From assembly GCF_007176755.1 (NCBI RefSeq), contig NZ_BJTV01000006.1:409029-473028 (forward strand): a stretch of 64,000 bases of DNA, given 5' to 3'. Of this stretch, positions 25,832 to 34,364 are shown piece by piece; positions within the stretch are counted from its first letter, which is position 1, and every line of letters begins with the position of its first letter. Under the pieces are notes generated by a model that was given only the letters and a program-made list of their open reading frames with translations, made no database searches and was not told where the DNA came from. A program made the translations under genes and the position numbers. The stretch comes from Streptomyces sp. 1-11. GTDB taxonomy: Bacteria > Actinomycetota > Actinomycetes > Streptomycetales > Streptomycetaceae.

Positions 25832-28317
25832 GTCAGGCACGGCGCGCGTGCCAGCGGCCCGGCTGCGAGGGCTCCTACGAGGACGTCGGCGGCGGCGAGC
25901 TGTACTGCGACACCTGCGGTCTCGCCCCGGTCGTGGCGTCCGGTCGTCCCGCTGCCGGGGACGGCATGGTGGGCTCGCCGGCCACGGGCGTTACGAAGGG
26001 CTCGGGGACGAGCGGGGGCTCACCCGCCAGCGCCCGCAGTTCACGCACCTCCTCGCAGTCGTCGAGGTCGCGGCGCTCGGTGTCCGGGCGGCTCTCCCGC
26101 GACCTGTCGGGCCGCTCCAGCGCCCGCTCGGTGTCGGTGCGCAGCTCCGGCTCGTCCTCCGGCGTCTCGGCGCGCGGCCGGCTGGGCGCCGGACTGGTCT
26201 CGGTGCCGCAGGTGCCGCGGCCCGATCCGCGCGCGATGGTGCTGGAGAACCCGGAGGTGCCCGAGCGCAAGCGGTTCTGCTCGCGGTCCGACTGCGGGGC
26301 GCCGGTCGGGCGCGCCCGGGGCGAGCGGCCGGGGCGCACGGAGGGGTTCTGCACCAAGTGCGGGCACCCCTACTCGTTCGTGCCGAAGCTGAAGGCCGGG
26401 GACGTCGTGCACGGCCAGTACGAGGTCGCGGGCTGTCTCGCGCACGGCGGCCTCGGCTGGATATACCTCGCCGTCGACCGGGCCGTGTCGGACCGGTGGG
26501 TGGTGCTCAAGGGCCTGCTGGACACCGGCGACCAGGACGCGATGGCGGCGGCGATCTCCGAGCGGCGGTTCCTCGCGGAGATCGAGCACGCCAACATCGT
26601 GCGGATCTACAACTTCGTCGAGCACCTCGACCAGCGCACCGGTTCCCTCGACGGCTACATCGTCATGGAGTACGTCGGCGGCAAGTCGCTGAAGGAGATC
26701 GCCAACGCCCGTCGCACGCCCGACGGCAGGCGCGACCCGCTGCCGGTGGAGCAGGCCTGCGCGTACGGCATCGAGGCCCTGGAGGCGCTCGGCCACCTGC
26801 ACAGCCGCAACCTGCTGTACTGCGACTTCAAGGTCGACAACGCCATCCAGACCGAGGACCAGCTCAAGCTGATCGACATGGGCGCCGTGCGCCGCATGGA
26901 CGACGCCGAGTCGGCGATCTACGGCACGGTCGGCTACCAGGCGCCGGAGGTCGCCGACGTCGGCCCGTCGGTGGCCAGCGACCTGTACACGGTGGGCCGT
27001 ACGCTCGCCGTCCTCACCTTCGACTTCCAGGGCTACACGAACGTCTTCGTGGACTCCCTGCCCGACCCGGACAACATCGAGGTCTTCCACCGCTACGAGT
27101 CCTTCTACCGGCTCCTGGTCCGCGCCACCGACCCCGACCCGGCCCGCCGGTTCGCCTCCGCGCAGGAGATGGCGGAGCAGCTCACCGGCGTGCTCCGGGA
27201 GGTGGTCTCGCTGCAGACCGGGCGGGCCAGACCGGCCCTGTCCACGCTGTTCGGGCCCGAGGTGAAGGTCGTCGACACCGAGCTGTTCCCCCGGGCGTAC
27301 GGGGACGTCTCGCTGCTCGGCGCGCGCCCGGCGCGCGGCGCCGGGGCGGTGCCCGCGCTGCCCGGGCCGTCCGTCGTCAGGCCCGTGGACACGCCCGCCG
27401 CCGCGCTGGCGCTGCCGGTGCCGCTGGTCGACCCGAACGACCCCAACGCCGGTTTCCTGGCCGGGCTCATGGCGTCCGCGCCGGCCGAGCTGATCAGCGC
27501 CCTGGACGCGGCGCCCGCGCCGAGCGTGGAGTCGCGGCTGCGGCAGATCAGGGCCCGGCTGGAGAACGGCGACCACCTCACGGCGCTGGCGGCTCTCGGC
27601 GAGCTGGAGGAGCAGCGGCCGGACGACTGGCGGGTGGTCTGGTACCGGGGCGTGGCCGCGCTGGTCACCGGCGACTTCGAGGGCGCCGCGCTCGGCTTCG
27701 ACGCGATCTACGACGCCTTCCCCGGCGAGGCGGCGCCCAAGCTGGCGCTCGGCCTGTGCGCCGAGGTGCTGGGCCAGTTGGACAACGCCGCCGAGTACTA
27801 CCGGCTGGTGTGGTCGACCGATCCGAGCTTCGTCAGTGCCGCGTTCGGGCTGGCCCGGGTGCGGCTCGCGGCCGGTGACCGGGCCGGCGCCGTCGGCACC
27901 CTGGAGTCGGTGCCCGAGTCGTCCATCCACTACACGGCCGCCCGGGTCGCCGCCGTCCGGGCCCGGCTGCGCGGGCGTACGCCGGGTGCCGGTGACACGC
28001 CGTTCCTCGACGACCTGACGGCCGCCGCCGGGCAGGTCGAGGCGCTGGACGCGTACGGTCTGGACCCGGCACGCCGGGAGCTGTTGTCCGCCGAAGTGCT
28101 CGGCAGCGCGCTCGACTGGGTACTCTCCACTGGCCAGGGCACCGCCCCGCCGGCCGCCGCCGGACGGAAGCTGCTCGGCAGCGGTCTGGACGAACGGGGC
28201 CTGCGCTTCGGCCTGGAGCGCTCGTACCGCACGCTGGCGAGACTGGCGCCCGGCGGCGAGGAGAGGATCGAGCTGGTGGAACGGGCCAACCGTTACCGCC
28301 CCCGGACGTGGGTGTAG
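25828..28317 (+). CDS. pknG: PknG-like serine/threonine protein kinase (zinc ribbons, kinase, TPR)
   Basis: An 829-residue soluble kinase. A first zinc ribbon is at C8, C13, C27 and C30. A Ser/Arg-rich linker (60-120) follows, then a rubredoxin-like ribbon at C151, C156, C175 and C178, as in PknG. In the kinase domain (about 195-470) the Gly loop is AHGGLG (205-210), the catalytic Lys is 228, the catalytic loop is YCDFKVDN with Asp333/Lys335/Asn338, and the DFG equivalent is D350-M-G. TPR-type helices follow from about 560 to 720. HRD is replaced by YCD, as is usual in this family. PknG controls glutamate metabolism through FHA partners in mycobacteria. It is co-translated with the upstream coiled-coil gene. 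Confidence 0.9.
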   Translation: MSQARRACQRPGCEGSYEDVGGGELYCDTCGLAPVVASGRPAAGDGMVGSPATGVTKGSGTSGGSPASARSSRTSSQSSRSRRSVSGRLSRDLSGRSSARSVSVRSSGSSSGVSARGRLGAGLVSVPQVPRPDPRAMVLENPEVPERKRFCSRSDCGAPVGRARGERPGRTEGFCTKCGHPYSFVPKLKAGDVVHGQYEVAGCLAHGGLGWIYLAVDRAVSDRWVVLKGLLDTGDQDAMAAAISERRFLAEIEHANIVRIYNFVEHLDQRTGSLDGYIVMEYVGGKSLKEIANARRTPDGRRDPLPVEQACAYGIEALEALGHLHSRNLLYCDFKVDNAIQTEDQLKLIDMGAVRRMDDAESAIYGTVGYQAPEVADVGPSVASDLYTVGRTLAVLTFDFQGYTNVFVDSLPDPDNIEVFHRYESFYRLLVRATDPDPARRFASAQEMAEQLTGVLREVVSLQTGRARPALSTLFGPEVKVVDTELFPRAYGDVSLLGARPARGAGAVPALPGPSVVRPVDTPAAALALPVPLVDPNDPNAGFLAGLMASAPAELISALDAAPAPSVESRLRQIRARLENGDHLTALAALGELEEQRPDDWRVVWYRGVAALVTGDFEGAALGFDAIYDAFPGEAAPKLALGLCAEVLGQLDNAAEYYRLVWSTDPSFVSAAFGLARVRLAAGDRAGAVGTLESVPESSIHYTAARVAAVRARLRGRTPGAGDTPFLDDLTAAAGQVEALDAYGLDPARRELLSAEVLGSALDWVLSTGQGTAPPAAAGRKLLGSGLDERGLRFGLERSYRTLARLAPGGEERIELVERANRYRPRTWV

Positions 28318-28320
28318 TTG

Positions 28321-29676
28321 ATGTCGCAGATGCCCCAGCAGACCGCACTGGCCAAGTGCCCGAGCTGCGCGGAGCCGCTCGAGCCGGGTGACCTCTTCTG
28401 CGGCGCGTGCGGGTACGACCTGTCCGTCGTGCCCGCCCCGCCGCAGGACCACCCGACCCTCACCATGACCGCAGGCGCCGGCCCCGGGGACGGCGTGGAC
28501 TGGCCCGCCCCCGAACCGGACGGCTCCGGCAGCACCCAGCCGGCGGCGCACCGGGCGGCCGATCTGCCCGGCACCGACTCGGGCGGCAACGCGCTGCCCC
28601 ACGATCCCCACCAGGAACCGGCCACGCCCGGCGTCCGCTTCGACCGGCGCCCGGAGCCCGAGGAGTACCCGTTGCAGGCTCCCGACCCGCGCGCCGCCAC
28701 CTCTCCCGCCGCGTCCCCGGCACCGGACGGACCGGCCGCCGCCCCCGGCCCGGCCGACCCCGCGCAGGTCTGCGTGGCCTGCCGTACCGGCCGGGTGGAC
28801 GACGACGGCTACTGCGAGAACTGCGGGCACGCCCAGCCCCGCGAACGCGACCACATGGAGCGGGAGTCGGGCCTGGTCGCCGCGGTCAGCGACCGCGGTC
28901 TGCGCCACCACCGCAACGAGGACGCCTTCGCCGTCGCCCACACCGCGCTGCCCGACGGCTCGCCCGCGGCGCTGGCCATCGTGTGCGACGGCGTGTCCTC
29001 GGCGACCCGGCCGGACGAGGCGTCGGCGGCCGCCTCTCAGGCCGCCGTCGACACCCTGCTGGCCGTCCTGCCGCGCGGCACCAACCCGCAGGCGGCGATG
29101 CACGAGGCGATCGTCGCCGCCGCGCAGGCCGTCGACTCCCTCGCCGGGGAGCCCGACGCGGCGCGCGAGCACGACCCGCACCACAACGCCCCGGCCTGCA
29201 CCATCGTGGGCGCGATCGTCACGGGCGGGCTGCTGGTGGTCGGCTGGGTCGGCGACAGCCGCGCCTACTGGGTGCCGGACGACCGCTCCGCGCCCCCGGC
29301 CCGGCTCACCGAGGACGACTCCTGGGCGGCGCAGATGGTCGCGGCCGGGCTGATGAGCGAGGCGCAGGCGTACGCCGACGAGCGCGCCCACGCGATCACC
29401 GGCTGGCTCGGCGCGGACGCCTACGAACTGGAGCCGCACACCGCCGCCTTCAAGCCGGACCGGCCCGGGGTCGTGCTGGTGTGCACCGACGGCCTGTGGA
29501 ACTACGCGGAGACGGCCGGGGAGATGGCCGAGGTGGCGCCCGCCGACGCGGCCGCCCGTCCGCTGCACTGCGCCCGCGTCCTGGTCGGTCACGCCCTGGA
29601 CGGCGGGGGCCACGACAACGTAACAGTGGCGGTCCTGCCGTTCCCCGCGCCGCCGCAGGGGGCAGGATCGGCCTGA
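28321..29676 (+). CDS. PP2C-type protein phosphatase with two zinc ribbons
   Basis: A 451-residue protein. An N-terminal zinc ribbon is at C13, C16, C27 and C30, followed by a Pro/Asp-rich linker. A second ribbon near residues 150-170 reads VCVACRTGR then YCENCGH. The PP2C domain starts at about residue 180, with metal-binding motifs HRNEDAF, AIVCDGVSS, VGDSRAYWV, CTDGLWNYA and GHDNVTVAVL all intact, so it should be active. It starts 3 bases after the kinase stop and is the expected counter-acting Ser/Thr phosphatase. ATG 28321 is preferred over the adjacent TTG at 28318. Confidence 0.92.
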   Translation: MSQMPQQTALAKCPSCAEPLEPGDLFCGACGYDLSVVPAPPQDHPTLTMTAGAGPGDGVDWPAPEPDGSGSTQPAAHRAADLPGTDSGGNALPHDPHQEPATPGVRFDRRPEPEEYPLQAPDPRAATSPAASPAPDGPAAAPGPADPAQVCVACRTGRVDDDGYCENCGHAQPRERDHMERESGLVAAVSDRGLRHHRNEDAFAVAHTALPDGSPAALAIVCDGVSSATRPDEASAAASQAAVDTLLAVLPRGTNPQAAMHEAIVAAAQAVDSLAGEPDAAREHDPHHNAPACTIVGAIVTGGLLVVGWVGDSRAYWVPDDRSAPPARLTEDDSWAAQMVAAGLMSEAQAYADERAHAITGWLGADAYELEPHTAAFKPDRPGVVLVCTDGLWNYAETAGEMAEVAPADAAARPLHCARVLVGHALDGGGHDNVTVAVLPFPAPPQGAGSA

Positions 29677-29775
29677 GGCCGCACCACGGGGAAGTCCGGG
29701 CGGACCGGAGGGGACCGGTCCGTCCACCGGCATCGCCTCGCGTCAGCGGGGTTTCACAGGGGGATCGGAACAGTC

Positions 29776-31122
29776 ATGGCCAATTTCGCCAAACCGGACG
29801 TGCCGCAGTTCTCGGTGGACGTCTACCAGAACGAGTACCTGCCCGAGGGCGGCCGTGAGGTGAACGCCATCGTCACCGTCACCGCGACCGGCGGCGGCGC
29901 CGTGGGCGGCGCCGTCACGGCCCCGCACCTGTACGGGGGCGGCCGGGGGCCCTCCGCCGCGGTCGCCGTCATGGTCGACTGCTCCGGCTCCATGGACTAT
30001 CCGCCGGCCAAGATGCGCAACGCGCGGGACGCCACGGCCGCCGCGATCGACACCCTGCGCGACGGGGTCCACTTCACGGTGATCGCCGGCACGCACGTGG
30101 CCCAGGAGGTCTACCCGGGCGGCGGACGGCTCGCGGTCGCCGACGCCACCACGCGCGAGCAGGCCAAGCAGGCGCTGCGCCGGCTCGGCGCGGGCGGCGG
30201 CACGGCCATCGGCACCTGGCTGCGGCTCGCCGGCCGGCTGCTGTCCTCGACGGACGTCGCCATCCGGCACGGCATCCTGCTGACCGACGGCCGCAACGAG
30301 CACGAGTCGCCGCAGGACCTGCGGGCGGCGCTGGACGAGTGCGCCGGACGGTTCACCTGTGACGCGCGGGGCGTGGGCACCGACTGGGAAGTGAAAGAAG
30401 TCACAGCGATCGCCTCCGCGCTGCTCGGCACCGCCGACATCGTCGCCGACCCGGCGGGGCTGACGGCCGACTTCACGCGGATGATGGAGACGGCGATGGG
30501 CAAGGAGGTCGCCGACGTGGCGCTGCGGGTGTGGACCCCGGTCGGCGCGAACCTGAGATTCGTCAAGCAAGTGGCGCCCGCGGTGGAGGAGTTGACCGAT
30601 CGTCGCGCCGAGGCGGGGCCGCGGTCCGGGGACTACCCCACCGGCTCCTGGGGCGACGAGTCCCGCGACTACCACCTGTGCGTGGAGGTCCCGGCGGCCG
30701 GTCTCGGCCAGGAGATGCTGGCCGCCCGGATCTCCCTGGTGGTGCGGCAGCCGGACGGGCAGGCCCACAGCCTCGGCGGCCAGGGCCTGGTCAGGGCGGT
30801 GTGGACCGACGACATGGCCGCCTCCACCTCGATCAACCCCCAGGTCGCCCACTACACCGGACAGGCCGAGCTGGCGCAGGCCATCCAGCAGGGCCTGGAC
30901 CTTCGCAAAGCGGGCGATTTCGAGCGGGCAACGGCCAAACTGGGGCGTGCCGTTCAGCTCGCGAGCGCGTCCGGCAACGCGGATACTGCGAAACTGCTTT
31001 CGAAGGTGGTGGACGTGGTCGACGCCGCGACAGGTACTGTGCGGTTGAAGGCGAAGGTCGCGGAGGCCGACGAGATGACCCTCGAGACCCGGTCCACGAA
31101 GACTGTTCGTGTGAAGAAGTGA
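29776..31122 (+). CDS. von Willebrand factor A domain protein
   Basis: A 448-residue cytoplasmic protein with a vWA domain at about residues 60-250. The MIDAS metal motif is D68-x-S70-x-S72 (VMVDCSGSM), with GGGTAIGTW and GILLTDGRNEH supplying the other ligands. A beta-rich region and a C-terminal helical part (GLDLRKAGDFERATAKLGRA) with TPR-like character follow. Such proteins act as metal-dependent assembly platforms. In TerY-P triads a vWA protein pairs with a kinase and a PP2C, as here. It lies 99 bases after the phosphatase gene, with GGGGGA before the ATG. Confidence 0.88.
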   Translation: MANFAKPDVPQFSVDVYQNEYLPEGGREVNAIVTVTATGGGAVGGAVTAPHLYGGGRGPSAAVAVMVDCSGSMDYPPAKMRNARDATAAAIDTLRDGVHFTVIAGTHVAQEVYPGGGRLAVADATTREQAKQALRRLGAGGGTAIGTWLRLAGRLLSSTDVAIRHGILLTDGRNEHESPQDLRAALDECAGRFTCDARGVGTDWEVKEVTAIASALLGTADIVADPAGLTADFTRMMETAMGKEVADVALRVWTPVGANLRFVKQVAPAVEELTDRRAEAGPRSGDYPTGSWGDESRDYHLCVEVPAAGLGQEMLAARISLVVRQPDGQAHSLGGQGLVRAVWTDDMAASTSINPQVAHYTGQAELAQAIQQGLDLRKAGDFERATAKLGRAVQLASASGNADTAKLLSKVVDVVDAATGTVRLKAKVAEADEMTLETRSTKTVRVKK

Positions 31123-31200
31123 CCCGCGGGAGACCGCGGGACAGCCAAGGAAGAGATCCGGACCTACCGGAGGACCCTCAGGAGAAGGGGAAGCGCCGAC

Positions 31201-32703
31201 ATGCCGACGTGCCCGAACGGACACCAGTCGGGTTCCGACGACTGGTGCGAGGTCTGCGGTCACCGCATGGCCGGTGCCGTACCTCCGCCTCCTCCGCCGC
31301 CCCCGCCCGGCGGTGGGTACGGCTTCCCGCCGCAGGGCGCGCAGGCGGGCGGCCGCCCGTCCGGGCCCGGCGGCCACGAGCCGGAGCTGTGCCCGCAGTG
31401 CCGTACCCCCCGCGAGGGCGGCGCGCCGTTCTGCGAGGAGTGCCGGTGGAACTTCCTGACCAACACGGCCACTTCCTACACCCCGGCGGCCCCGCGCCCG
31501 CCGCAGCCCCGCTTCGAGCCGCCGAGCTCGACGTACGGCGGCGGTGACTCGTACGAGTACCAGGGTTCGCGGCCCTCGCAGGTGAACCGGCCCGCCGAGC
31601 CGATCCCGTCCTTCGGCAGCGAGCCGTCGGGCCCGACGCCGTTCGCCGGCGAGCGTGGCCCGTCCGGCTTCGGCGGCGGCCGGCCGCCGGCCGGTCAGCC
31701 GCCCTTCGGTGGCGTGCCGGGGCAGCAGGGCCCGGGAGGTCCTGGCGGTCCCGGTGGTCCCAGCGGCCCTGGCGGTCCCAGCGGTCCTGGTGGTCCTTCC
31801 GGTTTCGGTGGCGGTCCCGGTGGTCCGGGCGGTCCGGCGGGTCCGCCGCCCTTCGGCCGTGAGCCCGGTGGTCCGGCCGGACCCGGCGGCCCGGGCGGTC
31901 CCGGTGGTCCGGGCGGTCCCGGCCCCTCCGGCTTCGGTGGCGGTCCCGGCGGCTTCGGCGGCGACCCCTCCCGTCCGGTTCCGCCGCCGCCCGGCCCGAC
32001 CCCGCCCGTGGGTCCCGGCGGCACGGCCGGCGGTCCGCCGCAGGCCTACCAGCCCGGCGCGCCCGCGTTCCCGCAGGAGACCGGCCGGCCTCCGGCCGGC
32101 GGCGGTCCCTTCGGCGGCGGTGAGGACGACTGGGTGATCTCCCCGCCGTCCGCCGGCGGTCCCGGCGGCCCGGGAGGTCCCGGCGGTCCCGGCGGCGGTT
32201 ATGGCTACCCGCAGCCCGGCGGCACCCAGGCGCCGCCCGGTCACGGCTTCCCGCAGGCCCCGCAGGGCCCGCAAGGCCCGCGAGGCCCGCAGGGACCGGC
32301 CACCTGGACCGCGACCATCGGCCCGGACCGCGACTACTTCATGGCGATGATGCAGCGCTCCGGCCCCGAGGCCGCGGGCCTGAACCTGCCCGCCTACTCG
32401 CCCGAGCAGCAGCGCACGCTCAGCGGCAACCAGGTCACCATCGGCCGCCGCCGGCACTCCACCGGCGACACCCCCGACATCGACCTGTCGGTGCCCCCGG
32501 AGGACCCGGGCGTCTCGCACCAGCACGCGGTGCTGGTGCAGCAGCCGGACGGCAACTGGGCGGTCGTCGACCAGAACTCGACGAACGGCACCACGGTCAA
32601 CGGCTCCGACGAGCCGATCCAGCCGTTCGTGCCGGTGCCGCTGCAGGACGGCGACCGGGTGCACGTGGGCGCCTGGACGACGATCACCGTCCGCAGGGGC
32701 TGA
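31201..32703 (+). CDS. Zinc-ribbon and FHA-domain protein with collagen-like linker
   Basis: A 500-residue protein. A zinc ribbon is at C4, C16 and C19 with a nearby fourth ligand. A second ribbon (LCPQCRTP and FCEECRWN) follows at about residues 64-85. A long Gly/Pro linker (about 175-370) has GGP/GPS triplet runs. A C-terminal FHA domain (about 410-500) keeps [16 protein letters not shown] and [10 protein letters not shown], so it should bind phosphothreonine. It is the likely reader or substrate of the upstream kinase. The GarA ETT phospho-motif is not seen near its N-terminus. It is last in the cluster, convergent with the methyltransferase gene 6 bases away. Confidence 0.9.
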   Translation: MPTCPNGHQSGSDDWCEVCGHRMAGAVPPPPPPPPPGGGYGFPPQGAQAGGRPSGPGGHEPELCPQCRTPREGGAPFCEECRWNFLTNTATSYTPAAPRPPQPRFEPPSSTYGGGDSYEYQGSRPSQVNRPAEPIPSFGSEPSGPTPFAGERGPSGFGGGRPPAGQPPFGGVPGQQGPGGPGGPGGPSGPGGPSGPGGPSGFGGGPGGPGGPAGPPPFGREPGGPAGPGGPGGPGGPGGPGPSGFGGGPGGFGGDPSRPVPPPPGPTPPVGPGGTAGGPPQAYQPGAPAFPQETGRPPAGGGPFGGGEDDWVISPPSAGGPGGPGGPGGPGGGYGYPQPGGTQAPPGHGFPQAPQGPQGPRGPQGPATWTATIGPDRDYFMAMMQRSGPEAAGLNLPAYSPEQQRTLSGNQVTIGRRRHSTGDTPDIDLSVPPEDPGVSHQHAVLVQQPDGNWAVVDQNSTNGTTVNGSDEPIQPFVPVPLQDGDRVHVGAWTTITVRRG

Positions 32704-32709
32704 GGCGCG

Positions 32710-33687
32710 TCACGGGAGGGGCCAGGCGTACGGCCCGTCCGGGTCGTCCAGCCAGGCCCTGGCGTGGTCGGCGCCGACCGTGACGCCGAAGCGCTCCCGG
32801 TCGGGGCAGCCCTCGCGCTCCCACAGCGCGTGTGCCTCCGCCGGGTCCAGCGCGCCCCGGGTCAGGTCGAGCAGGAAGTGGAACGGCTCCTGTTCGCGGG
32901 CCCGGCCCGGCAGCCCGCTCAGGGACACCGCCGGCGCTTCGGTCCGGCCCGCGCCGCGCAGCGGCACGAAGAAGGCCGCCCTGGGCAGGAAGCGGCCCTC
33001 GGCGTCCTCGCGGCCGTGCACGGTGAGGGCGAGCAGGCCGGTGGCCAGCGGGGTCAGGATCCGGGCCCCGGGCCGGCACTGGGCGAGCCAGGCACGCGGC
33101 ACCGTGGACAGTCCGCAGGTGGCGATGATCCGGTCGAAGGGGGCCCGCTCCGGCACCCCCCGCGCACCGTCGCCGGTGACGACGGCCGGCCGGTGACCGG
33201 CCGCGGCCAGGTGCTGCCGGGCCGATTCGGTGATCTCCGGGTCCAGGTCGACGGTGGTGACGAGGTCGTCGTCGCCGAGCCGGTGGGCGAGCAGGGCCGC
33301 GTTGTAGCCGGTGCCGGCGCCCACCTCCAGGACCCGGTCGCCGTCCTCGACGCCCAGCGCGGCCAGCATCCGCGCCATCAGGGAGGGCTGGCTGCTGGAG
33401 GAGAGCAGCTCGCCGTCGCGCAGCCGGGTCGCCAGCGGGGTGTCGGCGTAGGCGCCGCGCACCCAGCGCTCCCGGGCCTCGGGGTCCGGACTCTCGCCCC
33501 AGCGGCGTTCGTAGCCGCCCCTGACGCCGACGTAGTAGTACGGCACGAACAGGTGCCGGGGCACCGCGGCGAACGCCTCCCGCCAGACGGGGTCCGCGGC
33601 CCAGGCCTCGTCGGCGTCGATCTCCCGCACCAGCGCCTCCCGCGCCGCGGTGGCCAGAGCTTCGATCACGCTGTCGTAGGCGCCCAT
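32710..33687 (-). CDS. Protein-L-isoaspartate O-methyltransferase-like SAM methyltransferase
   Basis: A 325-residue SAM-dependent methyltransferase of the PCMT fold. The N-terminal AFAAVPRHLFVPYYY matches the 'xVPRxxFVP' opening of PCMTs. SAM motif I is VLEVGAGTGYNAALLA and the later motif is FDRIIATCG. The extra C-terminal roughly 120 residues are shared by actinobacterial PCMT-like proteins, some of which act in peptide maturation, so repair activity is not certain. The ATG at 33687 is chosen; the longer frame has no family similarity. It is divergent from the globin gene. Confidence 0.87.
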   Translation of the reverse strand: MGAYDSVIEALATAAREALVREIDADEAWAADPVWREAFAAVPRHLFVPYYYVGVRGGYERRWGESPDPEARERWVRGAYADTPLATRLRDGELLSSSSQPSLMARMLAALGVEDGDRVLEVGAGTGYNAALLAHRLGDDDLVTTVDLDPEITESARQHLAAAGHRPAVVTGDGARGVPERAPFDRIIATCGLSTVPRAWLAQCRPGARILTPLATGLLALTVHGREDAEGRFLPRAAFFVPLRGAGRTEAPAVSLSGLPGRAREQEPFHFLLDLTRGALDPAEAHALWEREGCPDRERFGVTVGADHARAWLDDPDGPYAWPLP

Positions 33688-33799
33688 GCCCCCACAGTAG
33701 GGGCGGCCGGGCGCCCGGGAGCGAGGCGCGGGACGGACGGGGCCGGACGGGAGTCCTAGGGCCGGAGTCCTGGGCCGCCCGGTCTGAGACCATGGACGG

Positions 33800-34204
33800 G
33801 TGAATGAGATTCGGCGCGGCACGCTTCAGGAGCAGACGTTCTACGAGCAGGTCGGCGGGGAGGAGACCTTCCGCCGGCTCGTCCACCGTTTCTACGAGGG
33901 GGTGGCCGAGGACCCGCTCCTGCGGCCGATGTACCCGGAGGAGGACCTGGGCCCGGCCGAGGACCGGCTGACCCTGTTCCTCATCCAGTACTGGGGCGGC
34001 CCCAGCACCTACAGCGACAACCGGGGCCACCCGCGGCTGCGCATGCGGCACGTGCCGTTCACCGTGGACCGCGCCGCGCACGACGCCTGGCTGAAGCACA
34101 TGCGGGTCGCCGTGGACGAACTCGGCCTGAGCGAGGAGCACGAGCGGACGCTGTGGAACTACCTGACGTACGCCGCCCAGTCGATGATCAACACCGTCGA
34201 CTGA
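33800..34204 (+). CDS. glbO: Group II truncated haemoglobin
   Basis: A 134-residue haem protein. The start is TFYEQVGGEETFRRLVHRFY, with Tyr at B10 in RFYEGVAED. The proximal His is in RLRMRHVPF and Trp G8 in HDAWLKHM. These are the features of trHbO, which handles O2, peroxide or NO near the membrane. Length fits the family (about 130). The GTG at 33800 gives the usual N-terminus. It stands alone between a methyltransferase and an ABC exporter operon. Confidence 0.93.
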   Translation: MNEIRRGTLQEQTFYEQVGGEETFRRLVHRFYEGVAEDPLLRPMYPEEDLGPAEDRLTLFLIQYWGGPSTYSDNRGHPRLRMRHVPFTVDRAAHDAWLKHMRVAVDELGLSEEHERTLWNYLTYAAQSMINTVD

Positions 34205-34215
34205 CGGTCCGAATC

Positions 34216-34249
34216 CCGGATTCCGGTCGTTCCGCGCCGGATTCCGGTC
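34216..34249. repeat. 21-bp-spaced direct repeats upstream of the ABC exporter
   Basis: CCGGATTCCGGTC occurs at 34216-34228 and again at 34237-34249, exactly 21 bp (two helical turns) apart. Each copy holds an 11-bp palindrome CCGGA-T-TCCGG. A degenerate third element ATCCGGTATAGACCGGTC follows. The position, between glbO and a large ABC operon, suggests an operator. Confidence 0.55.
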
Positions 34250-34364
34250 ACGATCCGGTATAGACCGGTCGCCTACCGCTTACCCGCGACCGGCCCCCTC
34301 TGCGAGCATCGCGAGATCCAGACAGGCTGCACACAAGTCCGGACGACACGGGGGTCGGGGTCGG

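Noticed and set aside
26041..29733. 1230-codon minus-strand frame opposite the kinase and phosphatase genes
   Set aside because: High GC leaves long stop-free antisense frames in Streptomyces. The plus-strand genes have complete domain motifs and overlapping starts.
29743..32664. 973-codon minus-strand frame opposite the vWA and FHA genes
   Set aside because: Its TGTAGTAR-like repeats are the complement of the Gly-Pro linker codons; no independent signal.
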